A stretch of 7,956 nt of DNA, from NCBI GenBank assembly GCA_020056155.1, contig JAGVII010000650.1, positions 1-7,956 on the forward strand, given 5' to 3'. Below the pieces are notes generated by a model. That model searched no databases. It saw nothing but the letters and a program-made list of their open reading frames with translations, and was not told the origin of the DNA. Positions within the stretch are counted from its first letter, which is position 1. Every line of letters starts with the position of its first letter. A program made the position numbers and the translations under genes. This document shows positions 1 to 5,901 of this stretch, in pieces. This stretch comes from Afipia sp. Lineage in GTDB: Bacteria > Pseudomonadota > Alphaproteobacteria > Rhizobiales > Xanthobacteraceae.

Positions 1-1521
1 AGCGCGGCCTTTTGGAAGATCGAGCGGAGTCACATCGTCCACGATCCACGCGCCTTCACGCCGGATCGCGCTGGCATCGATCGGCTGATCGGTGTCGAAC
101 ACCAGCCAGATCGAATCCGACCGGCGAAACACCGCCGCAGGCGTCGGACTGGTGAACGGAAATGTCAGGCGGAAGTCGTCGCTGGTGCGCCGCGCGCCCA
201 CGATCACGCCTGCTGCGGGCGTCATTGCAGGACCGTCCGGCTGCGGCGTCCTGGCTGGCGTGTCCACAGCGGCGGCGACCGGCGCGGTCACGGGCGGCGC
301 AGCGATCTCTGGTTTAGCGGGAGCCGCTTCCGCTTTCACTTCGGCAACGGGCGGCTTGTTTTCGGAAGGCGTGCTGCTGTCCGGGAGCTTGGCGTCAGCT
401 ATATTAGCCTCAGGCGGCGCGACCTCCGAAGACTTGGTGTTGGAAGACTTGGTGTCAGAAGACTTAGCGTCAGGAGATTTGGTCTCTTGAGATTTGATCT
501 CTTGAGATTTGATCTCAGGCTGCATCGCGTCGGCCGGCTTCGCCATCTGCTGCGCGATCTGCTCGGACGTCGGCGGCACGATTTCAGCGGCCTTGTCGGC
601 AGGGGTCGAGAGAGCCTTCGGAAGCGACCTGGCCCCTTTCGATTTTTGGCCCTGCTCGAACGCGACATCGACGACGTAATTCTTCTCCTCGCGGAAGGCG
701 TGGACATCCGCCTCACCGATTAGCGCGATGTCGATGCGCGATGTCTCGCCTTCGATCTTCTGGTTGATCGAATGAATGTTCGCAGGCATCGCGATCTTGG
801 CATCCGCGAGATCGAACGTCAGCGGCGAGGTGAACGACAGCGAGAACTTGTCCGCGGCCAGCGACGACGACACGCTGACGCCGTCCGGCATTTCAAAAAC
901 AAACCGGACAAAGGTCGGCTGGACCGACGCCCGCACCCGAACCGGCGGCCGCTTCCTGGCTTCATCCGCCATCTTCTGGATCCGCAGTGCCCGCTCGGCC
1001 GCGATCGCGCGTTCGGACAATTCCTTCACGACCTCGGCAGGCAACGCGGGCGGAAGCCCGGTCCACTGATCCGGCAGCAGGTCGATGAACACCCGCTCGC
1101 CCGCGGTCATCACATTGACGCGTACCTTCTGCGTCAACGCCATGCGGATGGCGGTGCCATCCGGATCGCGGCGAACCGATCCGACATAGGCCGGGACCGA
1201 CTCGGCAAGCAGATCGATCGGGACGGCGACCGGCCTCCCGAACTGGATCACCAGGATCGCGCCCGCGACGGTCACCTCGGTCGGAACATCTTCCTGAAAT
1301 TGCAGAACCATGCGCGCGTAACCGGCCTGCGCCGTCAGCGTCGCTTCGCCCCTGACCGGTTCTGCGGGCGCGGAGTCGGCCGCAACAGAAAGGCATGACA
1401 ACGCGACAGCGAGCGCAAGTGCCGGTGGCTGCAGGCCACGACGGAGCCTGTCCGCGAAAGACCGGACCCTCGCCCCGGATTTCCGGGCGGCCTTGAACGT
1501 GAGGGCGGCCTTGCAGGACAT
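1..1521 (-). CDS. Large exported protein with AMIN-like repeats, N-terminal part (runs off left edge)
   Basis: Reading from ATG at 1521 to base 1 gives 507 codons with no stop, so the gene is cut by the window edge. The N-terminus has basic residues 10-28, then a hydrophobic run PALALAVALSCLSVAA (33-48) and an Ala-rich cleavage region near 52-53, so export to the periplasm is likely. Three segments share one beta-strand pattern: about 67-150, 201-290 and 447 onward. Each has an aromatic-Arg-aliphatic start, an 'hxF..P' strand and, in the first two, a closing 'hIDhhP/VVDVAF' strand; the third is incomplete here. This resembles AMIN-type carbohydrate-binding domains, by eye only. Residues 160-195 look helical. 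Residues 295-435 are a Lys/Ser then Pro/Ala-rich linker. The gene follows a MotE-like gene in a flagellar locus, and I recall that alphaproteobacterial neighbours here can continue into TPR repeats, but none is visible. No ATG, GTG or CTG lies between 1521 and the in-frame upstream stop; a TTG sits two codons upstream. Function unknown. Confidence 0.85.
   Translation of the reverse strand, partial: MSCKAALTFKAARKSGARVRSFADRLRRGLQPPALALAVALSCLSVAADSAPAEPVRGEATLTAQAGYARMVLQFQEDVPTEVTVAGAILVIQFGRPVAVPIDLLAESVPAYVGSVRRDPDGTAIRMALTQKVRVNVMTAGERVFIDLLPDQWTGLPPALPAEVVKELSERAIAAERALRIQKMADEARKRPPVRVRASVQPTFVRFVFEMPDGVSVSSSLAADKFSLSFTSPLTFDLADAKIAMPANIHSINQKIEGETSRIDIALIGEADVHAFREEKNYVVDVAFEQGQKSKGARSLPKALSTPADKAAEIVPPTSEQIAQQMAKPADAMQPEIKSQEIKSQETKSPDAKSSDTKSSNTKSSEVAPPEANIADAKLPDSSTPSENKPPVAEVKAEAAPAKPEIAAPPVTAPVAAAVDTPARTPQPDGPAMTPAAGVIVGARRTSDDFRLTFPFTSPTPAAVFRRSDSIWLVFDTDQPIDASAIRREGAWIVDDVTPLDLPKGRA
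427..516 (-). repeat. 15-bp tandem repeat (6 units) encoding a Lys-Ser pentapeptide array
   Basis: Six in-frame 15-bp units encode EIKSQ, EIKSQ, ETKSP, DAKSS, DTKSS and NTKSS (residues 336-365 of the large exported protein). The first two units are identical in DNA, which suggests recent duplication by slippage. The array uses AAA, TCT and CAA codons that are uncommon in the surrounding high-GC sequence, and an ATA codon follows shortly after (about residue 374). It forms part of a hydrophilic linker between the second and third AMIN-like segments, so copy number could vary without breaking the frame. Confidence 0.9.
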
Positions 1522-1528
1522 TCCCAAA

Positions 1529-1556
1529 TCTTTCTCGCCGGGTCTTTCTCGCCGGA
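1529..1556. repeat. Tandem 14-bp direct repeat before the large exported protein gene
   Basis: Two adjacent 14-bp copies, TCTTTCTCGCCGGG and TCTTTCTCGCCGGA, differ only at the last base. On the minus strand they supply two GAGAAAG purine runs just upstream of the ATG at 1521. The proximal one is the best candidate ribosome binding site, although its spacing is long. Confidence 0.7.
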
Positions 1557-1609
1557 TGGTCCCGGCTCTCTGTTGTTCCGGAAACGCAGATCGAATCTAG
1601 AATTCGGCT

Positions 1610-1625
1610 GTTAAGGAGCTGTTAA
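1610..1625 (-). promoter_or_regulatory. CtrA-type box TTAA-N7-TTAAC
   Basis: The minus strand reads TTAA-CAGCTCC-TTAAC, an exact match to the full CtrA consensus TTAA-N7-TTAAC known from Caulobacter and other alphaproteobacteria. It starts 10 bp past the stop codon of the MotE-like gene and ends 89 bp before the ATG at 1521, in the 113-bp gap between the two genes. The orientation and spacing suggest that it drives the large exported protein separately from the fliL operon. I see no clear -10 element. Confidence 0.7.
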
Positions 1626-1634
1626 TCACCCGCC

Positions 1635-2402
1635 TCAATTGCGGGCCTGCTGTGGCCTGCCCTCGATCTTCGGCAGGTCGCTGGCGGACGATGATCTGTC
1701 TCCGGTCGAGCGGCGCGCCATTTCGACCGTCAACCGCTCGGCCGCTTCCGGCTGCATCTGCCCCATGATGTCCGACATCTTGCGCGGCGCGATCTGCGAG
1801 GCAATCTCGAACAGCACCGACAGTTCGAGCCGGTCGAACACCCTGGCCGCGTCCTTCGGCTTCATGGATTCGTACATCGTGACGAGTCCCTTGAACCGTG
1901 CGGCCTCCTGTTCCTGCTTCTGCTGCCCGGCAACGGAAACCCGCGCCTCGGTGGCCTTCATTTCCTCGATCTTGCCTTCGATCCGCTTTTCAGCGGACTT
2001 CATCAGGCTTTCACGAATGTCGATCTCGCGCGCGCGGGTTTCGATCTCCTGACGCCGCGCCTGGAGGCTCTCGAGCACCGCGCGCTCCGATGCCGAGATC
2101 GGGCGGTTGGGATCGGGATAGACCACATTCTCGGGCGGCGGCGGCAAGGCCTCTGGAGCAGCCACAACCGGCTTCTCCTCTTTCTTGGCCGCGACCGATC
2201 CGGTGATGTCCGGCGGATCGATCGTGTTGCCGGACGACGGAAAGTTGAAGGTTTCCTGCGCCCAGGATTTAGGCTTCGGCGCGGTATCGTTGAGGATGTA
2301 TCCGCCGTCGAGAAGGAGGCCCGCCACCTTGAGCACGACCAGACAGCAGGTCGCGATCAGAAGTATCGGGATCAGCCGGATATCGCGAAGAAGCGTTTTC
2401 AT
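1635..2402 (-). CDS. MotE-like flagellar membrane protein (255 aa)
   Basis: A single membrane-spanning segment lies at about residues 11-31, after a short basic N-terminus (MKTLLRDIR). A Pro-rich periplasmic stretch follows (about 82-101), then a long charged coiled coil (about 104-168). The C-terminal helical region carries YESMKPKDAARVFDRL (177-192) followed by a Met/Ala-rich helix pair to about 230, the MgtE-N-like signature of the MotE family. In Rhizobium, MotE is a periplasmic chaperone for the stator-associated protein MotC; a similar motility role here is an inference. The ATG overlaps the upstream stop as ATGA (2399-2402). No good ribosome binding site is visible, so translational coupling is likely. 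It is the last gene of the fliL-fliM operon before the CtrA box. Confidence 0.85.
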   Translation of the reverse strand: MKTLLRDIRLIPILLIATCCLVVLKVAGLLLDGGYILNDTAPKPKSWAQETFNFPSSGNTIDPPDITGSVAAKKEEKPVVAAPEALPPPPENVVYPDPNRPISASERAVLESLQARRQEIETRAREIDIRESLMKSAEKRIEGKIEEMKATEARVSVAGQQKQEQEAARFKGLVTMYESMKPKDAARVFDRLELSVLFEIASQIAPRKMSDIMGQMQPEAAERLTVEMARRSTGDRSSSASDLPKIEGRPQQARN

Positions 2403-2881
2403 GCAGCGAGACCGGTCGCCCTTCGCCGTTCGGAGAAGGCCTGCGCGGCTGCCAGCAACGCCTTGGCGTTCGACATGTTTTGCGCCGATGCGTGCTGCGC
2501 CGGAGGCTCCGCGACATCGGCCGCAGCGGCTGCCTGCACGTCAGCACCGGCCGGCCTCGCCGCGAGCGCGATCTGCGTCAGGCGGTTGAGAACCGTTTCG
2601 CCTGCGGTCACCTGCTTGGACAGTTTCGCAGACAATGTCGTGCCCGCCGCGAGTTGCGCGCCGAGGTTTTCGTCGCATTCGCGCACCGTCACTTTCAGGC
2701 CGCCGATGGCGCGCTCTGCGATTTCCGTTGCCGTGATCAGCTCGGCGATCATGGCGCGCATCGACTGCTCGTCGGCCTTGAGCCGCTTGAGACGGCGATT
2801 CAGCAGCGTGCAGTAACCGATTGTCACCAGAAGCAGAACCGCAACCAGGCTCTCGATCACAAGTCCGAATAAATGACTCAT
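2399..2881 (-). CDS. DUF6468 / PflI-like membrane coiled-coil protein (160 aa)
   Basis: A hydrophobic helix at residues 4-27 (LFGLVIESLVAVLLLVTIGYC) is followed by a basic patch NRRLKRLK (28-35), which by the positive-inside rule places the rest in the cytoplasm. Residues 36-106 form a heptad-like helix, and the tail (108-160) is Ala-rich and low in complexity. The fold, size and place directly after fliM match the DUF6468 family, which includes PflI, a flagellar positioning protein of Caulobacter; this assignment is from memory. The start ATG at 2881 overlaps the fliM stop (ATGA) and is preceded by a good GGAGG (2886-2890) four bases upstream. Its own stop overlaps the start of the MotE-like gene. 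Confidence 0.8.
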   Translation of the reverse strand: MSHLFGLVIESLVAVLLLVTIGYCTLLNRRLKRLKADEQSMRAMIAELITATEIAERAIGGLKVTVRECDENLGAQLAAGTTLSAKLSKQVTAGETVLNRLTQIALAARPAGADVQAAAAADVAEPPAQHASAQNMSNAKALLAAAQAFSERRRATGLAA

Positions 2882-4083
2882 TGTGCCTCCATCAGTTTGG
2901 TTTGCTCATCCTGCTTCTCGAACATCGCGTAAGATGTATGAGGCTTGCGCAGCGGCTTGGTGACACGAATGGCGACCCGGTCGCCGACCCGTCCCATCCG
3001 CCCTTCGCTGAGCGGCACGTCACCGCATCGCACCGTGACCAGCGCGTCGGGCCGCACGTTGAGCGGCAGGGTATCGCCGACCTTCAGCGTCATCAGTTGC
3101 TTGAGCGGGATGTTGGCTTCGTAGAGCACCGCATCGACCGCGATTTCGGCCTGCGCGATCTCGGTCGCGAGATGACCTTCCCAGATCGGATCGCGGCCGA
3201 ACTTTTCACCCATGAACATCTGCAACAGAACGTCGCGGATCGGTTCGATGGTGGCGTAAGGCAGCAGCAGTTCGATGTTGCCGCCGCGATCTTCCATGTC
3301 GATCCGCAGGCGGACCAGAATCGCGGCGTTGGCGGGACGGCTGATGGCGGCAAATCGCGGATTGGTCTCAAGCCGGTCGATCGTGAACGTCACCGGCGAC
3401 AGCGGCCGGAAGGCCTGCTCCGCATCCGCGAGAACGACTTCGACGAGACGCTTGACGAGATTGGTTTCGATCGTGGTGTAGGGGCGGCCTTCGATCCGCA
3501 GCGACGGCTGGCCGCGGCGGCCACCGAGCAGCACGTCGATGATCGAATAGATCAGGCTCGAATCGACGGTAAACAGGCCGAAGTTTTCCCATTCCTCGGC
3601 CTTGAACACCGACAGCACGCAAGGCAGCGGGATCGAGTTGAGATAGTCGCCGAAGCGCACCGAGGTGATGCGGTCCAGCGAGACTTCGACGTTGTCCGAA
3701 GTGAAGTTGCGCAGGCTCGTCGTCATCAGCCGCACCAGGCGGTCGAACACGATTTCGAGCATCGGAAGGCGTTCGTACGACACCATCGCGGAATCGATGA
3801 TGGCGCGAATGCCGGAGTTCTCGTCGATGTTGAGTTCGCCGTCGCTGAAACCGAGCAGGTTGTCGATTTCTTCCTGCGACAGGACGCGTTCGCCGCCGGC
3901 CTTGCCGATTTCGAGGTTGCGGCTGCCGTCGTCGACCATCGCCGCCCACTGCTCGGCCATGGTCTCGGTCAGCGTATTGGCTTCCGCCTCCGCCGCTGCC
4001 GCGGCCGGATCTTCGGAATCGAGCGCGCCTTCCCATTCGGCGGCTAGCGCATCCTGATCGACGTCATTATCACCCGGAGACAT
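2878..4083 (-). CDS. fliM: Flagellar motor switch protein FliM (401 aa)
   Basis: FliM forms the middle of the cytoplasmic C-ring, contacts FliG, and binds phosphorylated CheY to change motor rotation. The CheY-binding motif LSQEEIDNLL is at residues 68-77. The middle domain follows, with LLGGRRG (185-191) near the GGxG-type FliG contact and LLPYATIEPI (273-282). A C-terminal SpoA/FliN-like domain spans about 305-378. At 401 aa it is about 65 residues longer than E. coli FliM (334). The extra length is an acidic N-terminal extension with two Trp motifs, LAAEWEGAL (13-21) and MAEQWAAM (42-49), placed before the CheY motif. The gene lies 17 bp after fliL, with purine-rich GGACGGAAA upstream of the ATG. 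Confidence 0.97.
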   Translation of the reverse strand: MSPGDNDVDQDALAAEWEGALDSEDPAAAAAEAEANTLTETMAEQWAAMVDDGSRNLEIGKAGGERVLSQEEIDNLLGFSDGELNIDENSGIRAIIDSAMVSYERLPMLEIVFDRLVRLMTTSLRNFTSDNVEVSLDRITSVRFGDYLNSIPLPCVLSVFKAEEWENFGLFTVDSSLIYSIIDVLLGGRRGQPSLRIEGRPYTTIETNLVKRLVEVVLADAEQAFRPLSPVTFTIDRLETNPRFAAISRPANAAILVRLRIDMEDRGGNIELLLPYATIEPIRDVLLQMFMGEKFGRDPIWEGHLATEIAQAEIAVDAVLYEANIPLKQLMTLKVGDTLPLNVRPDALVTVRCGDVPLSEGRMGRVGDRVAIRVTKPLRKPHTSYAMFEKQDEQTKLMEAQ

Positions 4084-4100
4084 GCTTCAATTTCCGTCCG

Positions 4101-4592
4101 TCACTGAATGACGATTTCCTTGAACAGCACAGCGTTCACCTGACTGGGCGAGATCGCGGCGTTGACACGGCGCGTCAGTTCTTCCTTCAGGCGGAACAGC
4201 CCGACGGAACCGTTGAGATCGGCAGGGCGCAGTTCGCGCAGATAGGTCTGAAACAGATCGGTCACCCGCGGCATCGTCGGCGCGATCTGCGCCATCAGCG
4301 GCTGGTCCTTGACCTCGAGCACGACCCTGACCTTGAGGTACTGAATCCGCTCGCCCGGCCCGCTGGCCAGGTTGACCATCACTTCGGGCACGTCGAGGAA
4401 GACCGGCGGCTTCGGCGGCGGCGGCGCGGCGGCATGCATTTCCTTTGCGGGTCCGCGCATGAAGAAAAACCAGCTGCCCCCGGCAAGCAACAGCACGAGC
4501 ACTGCGGCGCCACCCATTACAATGAGCTTGCGCTTGCTTTTCGGAGCAGCGGCTTCGGCGCCGCCCTCTTCGACCTGATCGTCGTCTGCCAT
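4101..4592 (-). CDS. fliL: Flagellar basal body-associated protein FliL (163 aa)
   Basis: FliL is a single-pass inner-membrane protein that surrounds or supports the stator at the flagellar base. An acidic cytoplasmic tail (1-17) is followed by KSKRK (18-22), a transmembrane helix at about 23-45, a Pro-rich linker PPPPKPP (57-63), and a periplasmic domain (about 66-163). That domain carries the family features YLKVRVVLEV (85-94), a Pro-rich helix start near 105, LRELR (118-122) and the C-terminal FKEIVIQ (157-163). It is the first gene of the fliL-fliM-PflI-like-MotE-like operon. The only Shine-Dalgarno candidate is a G run (4595-4599) very close to the ATG. Confidence 0.95.
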   Translation of the reverse strand: MADDDQVEEGGAEAAAPKSKRKLIVMGGAAVLVLLLAGGSWFFFMRGPAKEMHAAAPPPPKPPVFLDVPEVMVNLASGPGERIQYLKVRVVLEVKDQPLMAQIAPTMPRVTDLFQTYLRELRPADLNGSVGLFRLKEELTRRVNAAISPSQVNAVLFKEIVIQ

Positions 4593-4689
4593 TGCCCCCG
4601 CCCGTGGTCCTGGGATGGGCTCGATGCTGCCGAACTGGCTTTAAATGACGCGATACAAAGGCCGCCGGCGCTTGAGCGCTCGATTGTCC

Positions 4690-4742
4690 CGAATTCGAAG
4701 TTCGCTCCCCTTGCAGCATCCTTCCAACGAACTTCGAATTCG
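4690..4742. repeat. Inverted repeat 1: 15-bp perfect arms, 23-nt loop
   Basis: The left arm CGAATTCGAAGTTCG (4690-4704) and right arm CGAACTTCGAATTCG (4728-4742) are exact reverse complements. Outside them, TGTCC (4685-4689) and GGACA (4746-4750) are also complementary, with a 3-base offset on the right. The loop is 4705-4727. No T-run follows on either side, so an intrinsic terminator is unlikely. It lies about 100-150 bp upstream of fliL. Confidence 0.9.
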
Positions 4743-4767
4743 AAAGGACACTCGAAAATTATGAATT

Positions 4768-4846
4768 CTGGTGTGGCTTTGGTTCGCAAGTCCGCACAAC
4801 GGAATTCGCTGCAAAAGTGATGCGGACTTGCGAACCACCACACCAG
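4768..4846. repeat. Inverted repeat 2: about 26-bp arms with one bulge, 24-nt loop
   Basis: CTGGTGTGG (4768-4776) pairs with CCACACCAG (4838-4846), and GGTTCGCAAGTCCGCA (4781-4796) pairs exactly with TGCGGACTTGCGAACC (4821-4836). The two paired blocks are separated by an internal mismatch of 4 bases on the left and 1 on the right. The loop is 4797-4820. Arm and loop architecture resembles the first inverted repeat, which is 25 bp away. Confidence 0.92.
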
Positions 4847-4866
4847 GTGTCCACCGTACGGACGCA

Positions 4867-4874
4867 ATGGTTAA
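4867..4874 (-). promoter_or_regulatory. CtrA half-site TTAACCAT facing fliL
   Basis: The minus strand reads TTAACCAT, the known CtrA half-site form. Seven bases upstream of it, where the second half of a full box would lie, the sequence is GAAA rather than TTAA, so the full box is degenerate. If used for fliL, the leader would exceed 250 nt and would include both inverted repeats. Confidence 0.4.
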
Positions 4875-5001
4875 CGGAATCTTTCTTTTGTCCATCAACT
4901 GGGAAATTTTTGCCGGGGCAACATGGTCAACAAGAGGTTATTGCCGACGTCCGGCACCCCTCTGAAATCAACAAACAGTTGAAATAACTCATATTTCTGA
5001 C

Positions 5002-5018
5002 TTGGCACGTCTCTCGCA
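5002..5018 (+). promoter_or_regulatory. Sigma-54 (RpoN) promoter of the flgF operon
   Basis: TTGGCACG-TCTC-TCGCA matches the sigma-54 consensus YTGGCACG-N4-TTGCW with one mismatch (TCGC for TTGC). The invariant GG (5004-5005) and GC (5016-5017) have the required 12-bp offset. The predicted transcription start is near 5029, giving a leader of about 93 nt before flgF. Sigma-54 control of flagellar rod/ring operons through the enhancer-binding protein FlbD is established in Caulobacter; FlbD control here is an inference. Confidence 0.85.
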
Positions 5019-5027
5019 TTGTAGATG

Positions 5028-5102
5028 GCGAACCGCGGCTTGGGAGAGCTTCAACGGTTCGCACGATCCGCGTCAGGCCTTGGGAGAGGCAGGCCGCGGT
5101 TC
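5028..5102 (+). promoter_or_regulatory. Structured flgF leader with two competing hairpins
   Basis: GCGAACCG (5028-5035) is complementary to CGGTTCGC (5055-5062), 8 bp exact. The overlapping GAACCGCGGC (5030-5039) is complementary to GCCGCGGTTC (5093-5102), 10 bp exact. The two stems share 5030-5035 and cannot form together. The second stem ends five bases before the AAGGGGAGA ribosome binding site (from about 5107). A 10-bp direct repeat CTTGGGAGAG (5039-5048 and 5079-5088) lies between the arms. The pairing is seen in the sequence; a switching role is an inference. Confidence 0.55.
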
Positions 5103-5121
5103 AACAAGGGGAGACTGGCCG

Positions 5122-5889
5122 ATGGAGAATACGCTTCTCGTCGCATTATCGCGGCAGATGTCGCTTGAGCGGCAGATCGACGTCATTGCCAACAACGTGG
5201 CCAACGTCAACACCAACGGCTTCAAGGCCAACAAGTCGCTGTTCGAGGAATTCCTGACCACCGGCGCGCACGAGGACAACTTTTCGGTCCGCGACCGCCG
5301 CGTCAGCTTCGTCCAAGACCGCACCGCCTATCACGATTTCACGCAAGGCCCCTCGGAGAAGACCGGCAGCCCGCTCGACGTCTCCATCGACGGCAAGGGC
5401 TTCATCGCCGTGCAGACGCCGGCCGGCGAACGCTACACCCGCGACGGCTCGTTCCAGATCAACGCCCAGGGCCAGTTGGTGACCACCGGCGGCAACATCG
5501 TGCTCGGCACCAACGGGCCGATCGTGTTCCAGCCGACCGACCGCGACATCGCGATCTCGGCCGACGGCACCATCACCGTGGGCGAAGGCGTCGTGACCCA
5601 GTTCGACTCCATCCGCGGCAAGCTCAAGCTGGTGAAGTTCGACGATCCGCAGCAACTCAAGAAGGAAGGCGCGAACCTTTACTCGGCGCCCGCCGGAAAC
5701 GCCGCGCAGCCCGACCTCGCCTCGCGCGTCAATCAGGGTTTCGTTGAGAAGTCCAACGTCAGCGCGGTCGCCGAGATGACCCGCATGATGGAAGTCATGC
5801 GCACCTACCAGTCGGTCGCATCGCTGATGCAGCAGCAGAGCGACCTCCGCAAAAACGCAATCCAGATGCTCGCCGACGTTCCGGCATAA
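5122..5889 (+). CDS. flgF: Flagellar basal-body rod protein FlgF (255 aa)
   Basis: FlgF is a proximal rod subunit exported by the flagellar type III apparatus, so it has no signal peptide. The N-terminal rod motif ANNVANVNTNGFKA is at residues 23-36, followed by PLDVSIDGKGFI (84-95) and YTRDGSF (105-111) of the core. The C-terminal helix has VEKSNVSAVAEMTRMMEVMR, then a Gln-rich heptad tail. Length is normal for the family (about 250 aa). The start ATG at 5122 follows AAGGGGAGA with good spacing. A longer in-frame TTG start at 5002 is rejected because it lies inside the sigma-54 promoter. It is the first gene of flgF-flgG-flgA-flgH and is 12 bp from flgG. Confidence 0.96.
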   Translation: MENTLLVALSRQMSLERQIDVIANNVANVNTNGFKANKSLFEEFLTTGAHEDNFSVRDRRVSFVQDRTAYHDFTQGPSEKTGSPLDVSIDGKGFIAVQTPAGERYTRDGSFQINAQGQLVTTGGNIVLGTNGPIVFQPTDRDIAISADGTITVGEGVVTQFDSIRGKLKLVKFDDPQQLKKEGANLYSAPAGNAAQPDLASRVNQGFVEKSNVSAVAEMTRMMEVMRTYQSVASLMQQQSDLRKNAIQMLADVPA

Positions 5890-5901
5890 GGAGACCAATC
5901 C

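Larger units (their letters stand above)
4593..5121. other. Divergent control region between fliL and flgF
   Basis: This 529-bp stretch separates two flagellar operons transcribed away from each other and has no convincing gene. From left to right it holds the short fliL leader, two large inverted repeats, a CtrA half-site, an AT-richer stretch (about 4875-5001) with a small TCAAC-AAACA-GTTGA dyad at 4968-4982, a sigma-54 promoter, and the structured flgF leader. Four GAATTC sites fall within 117 bp (4691, 4736, 4763 and 4802), two of them in the arms of the first inverted repeat. Confidence 0.8.

Noticed and set aside
772..1398. Plus-strand open frame of 208 codons
   Set aside because: It is antisense to the continuous minus-strand frame of the exported protein, is Arg/His/Asp-rich as expected of a high-GC shadow, and has no recognisable domain.
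2821..4047. Plus-strand open frame of 408 codons
   Set aside because: It is a shadow of fliM, whose family motifs are unmistakable on the minus strand; the translated composition is unnatural.
4690..4742. Inverted repeat 1 as an intrinsic terminator
   Set aside because: No U-tract on either strand, and it lies upstream of both divergent operons, where no transcript should end.
4517..4898. Minus-strand open frames across the inverted repeats
   Set aside because: They cross both palindromes, overlap the fliL start, and have no good ribosome binding site or recognisable sequence; not counted as genes.
4771..4965. Plus-strand 64-codon open frame
   Set aside because: It starts inside the second inverted repeat and shows no family features.
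4920..5000. Possible IHF site in the AT-rich stretch before the sigma-54 promoter
   Set aside because: The closest matches have the wrong spacing between WATCAA-like and TTR parts.
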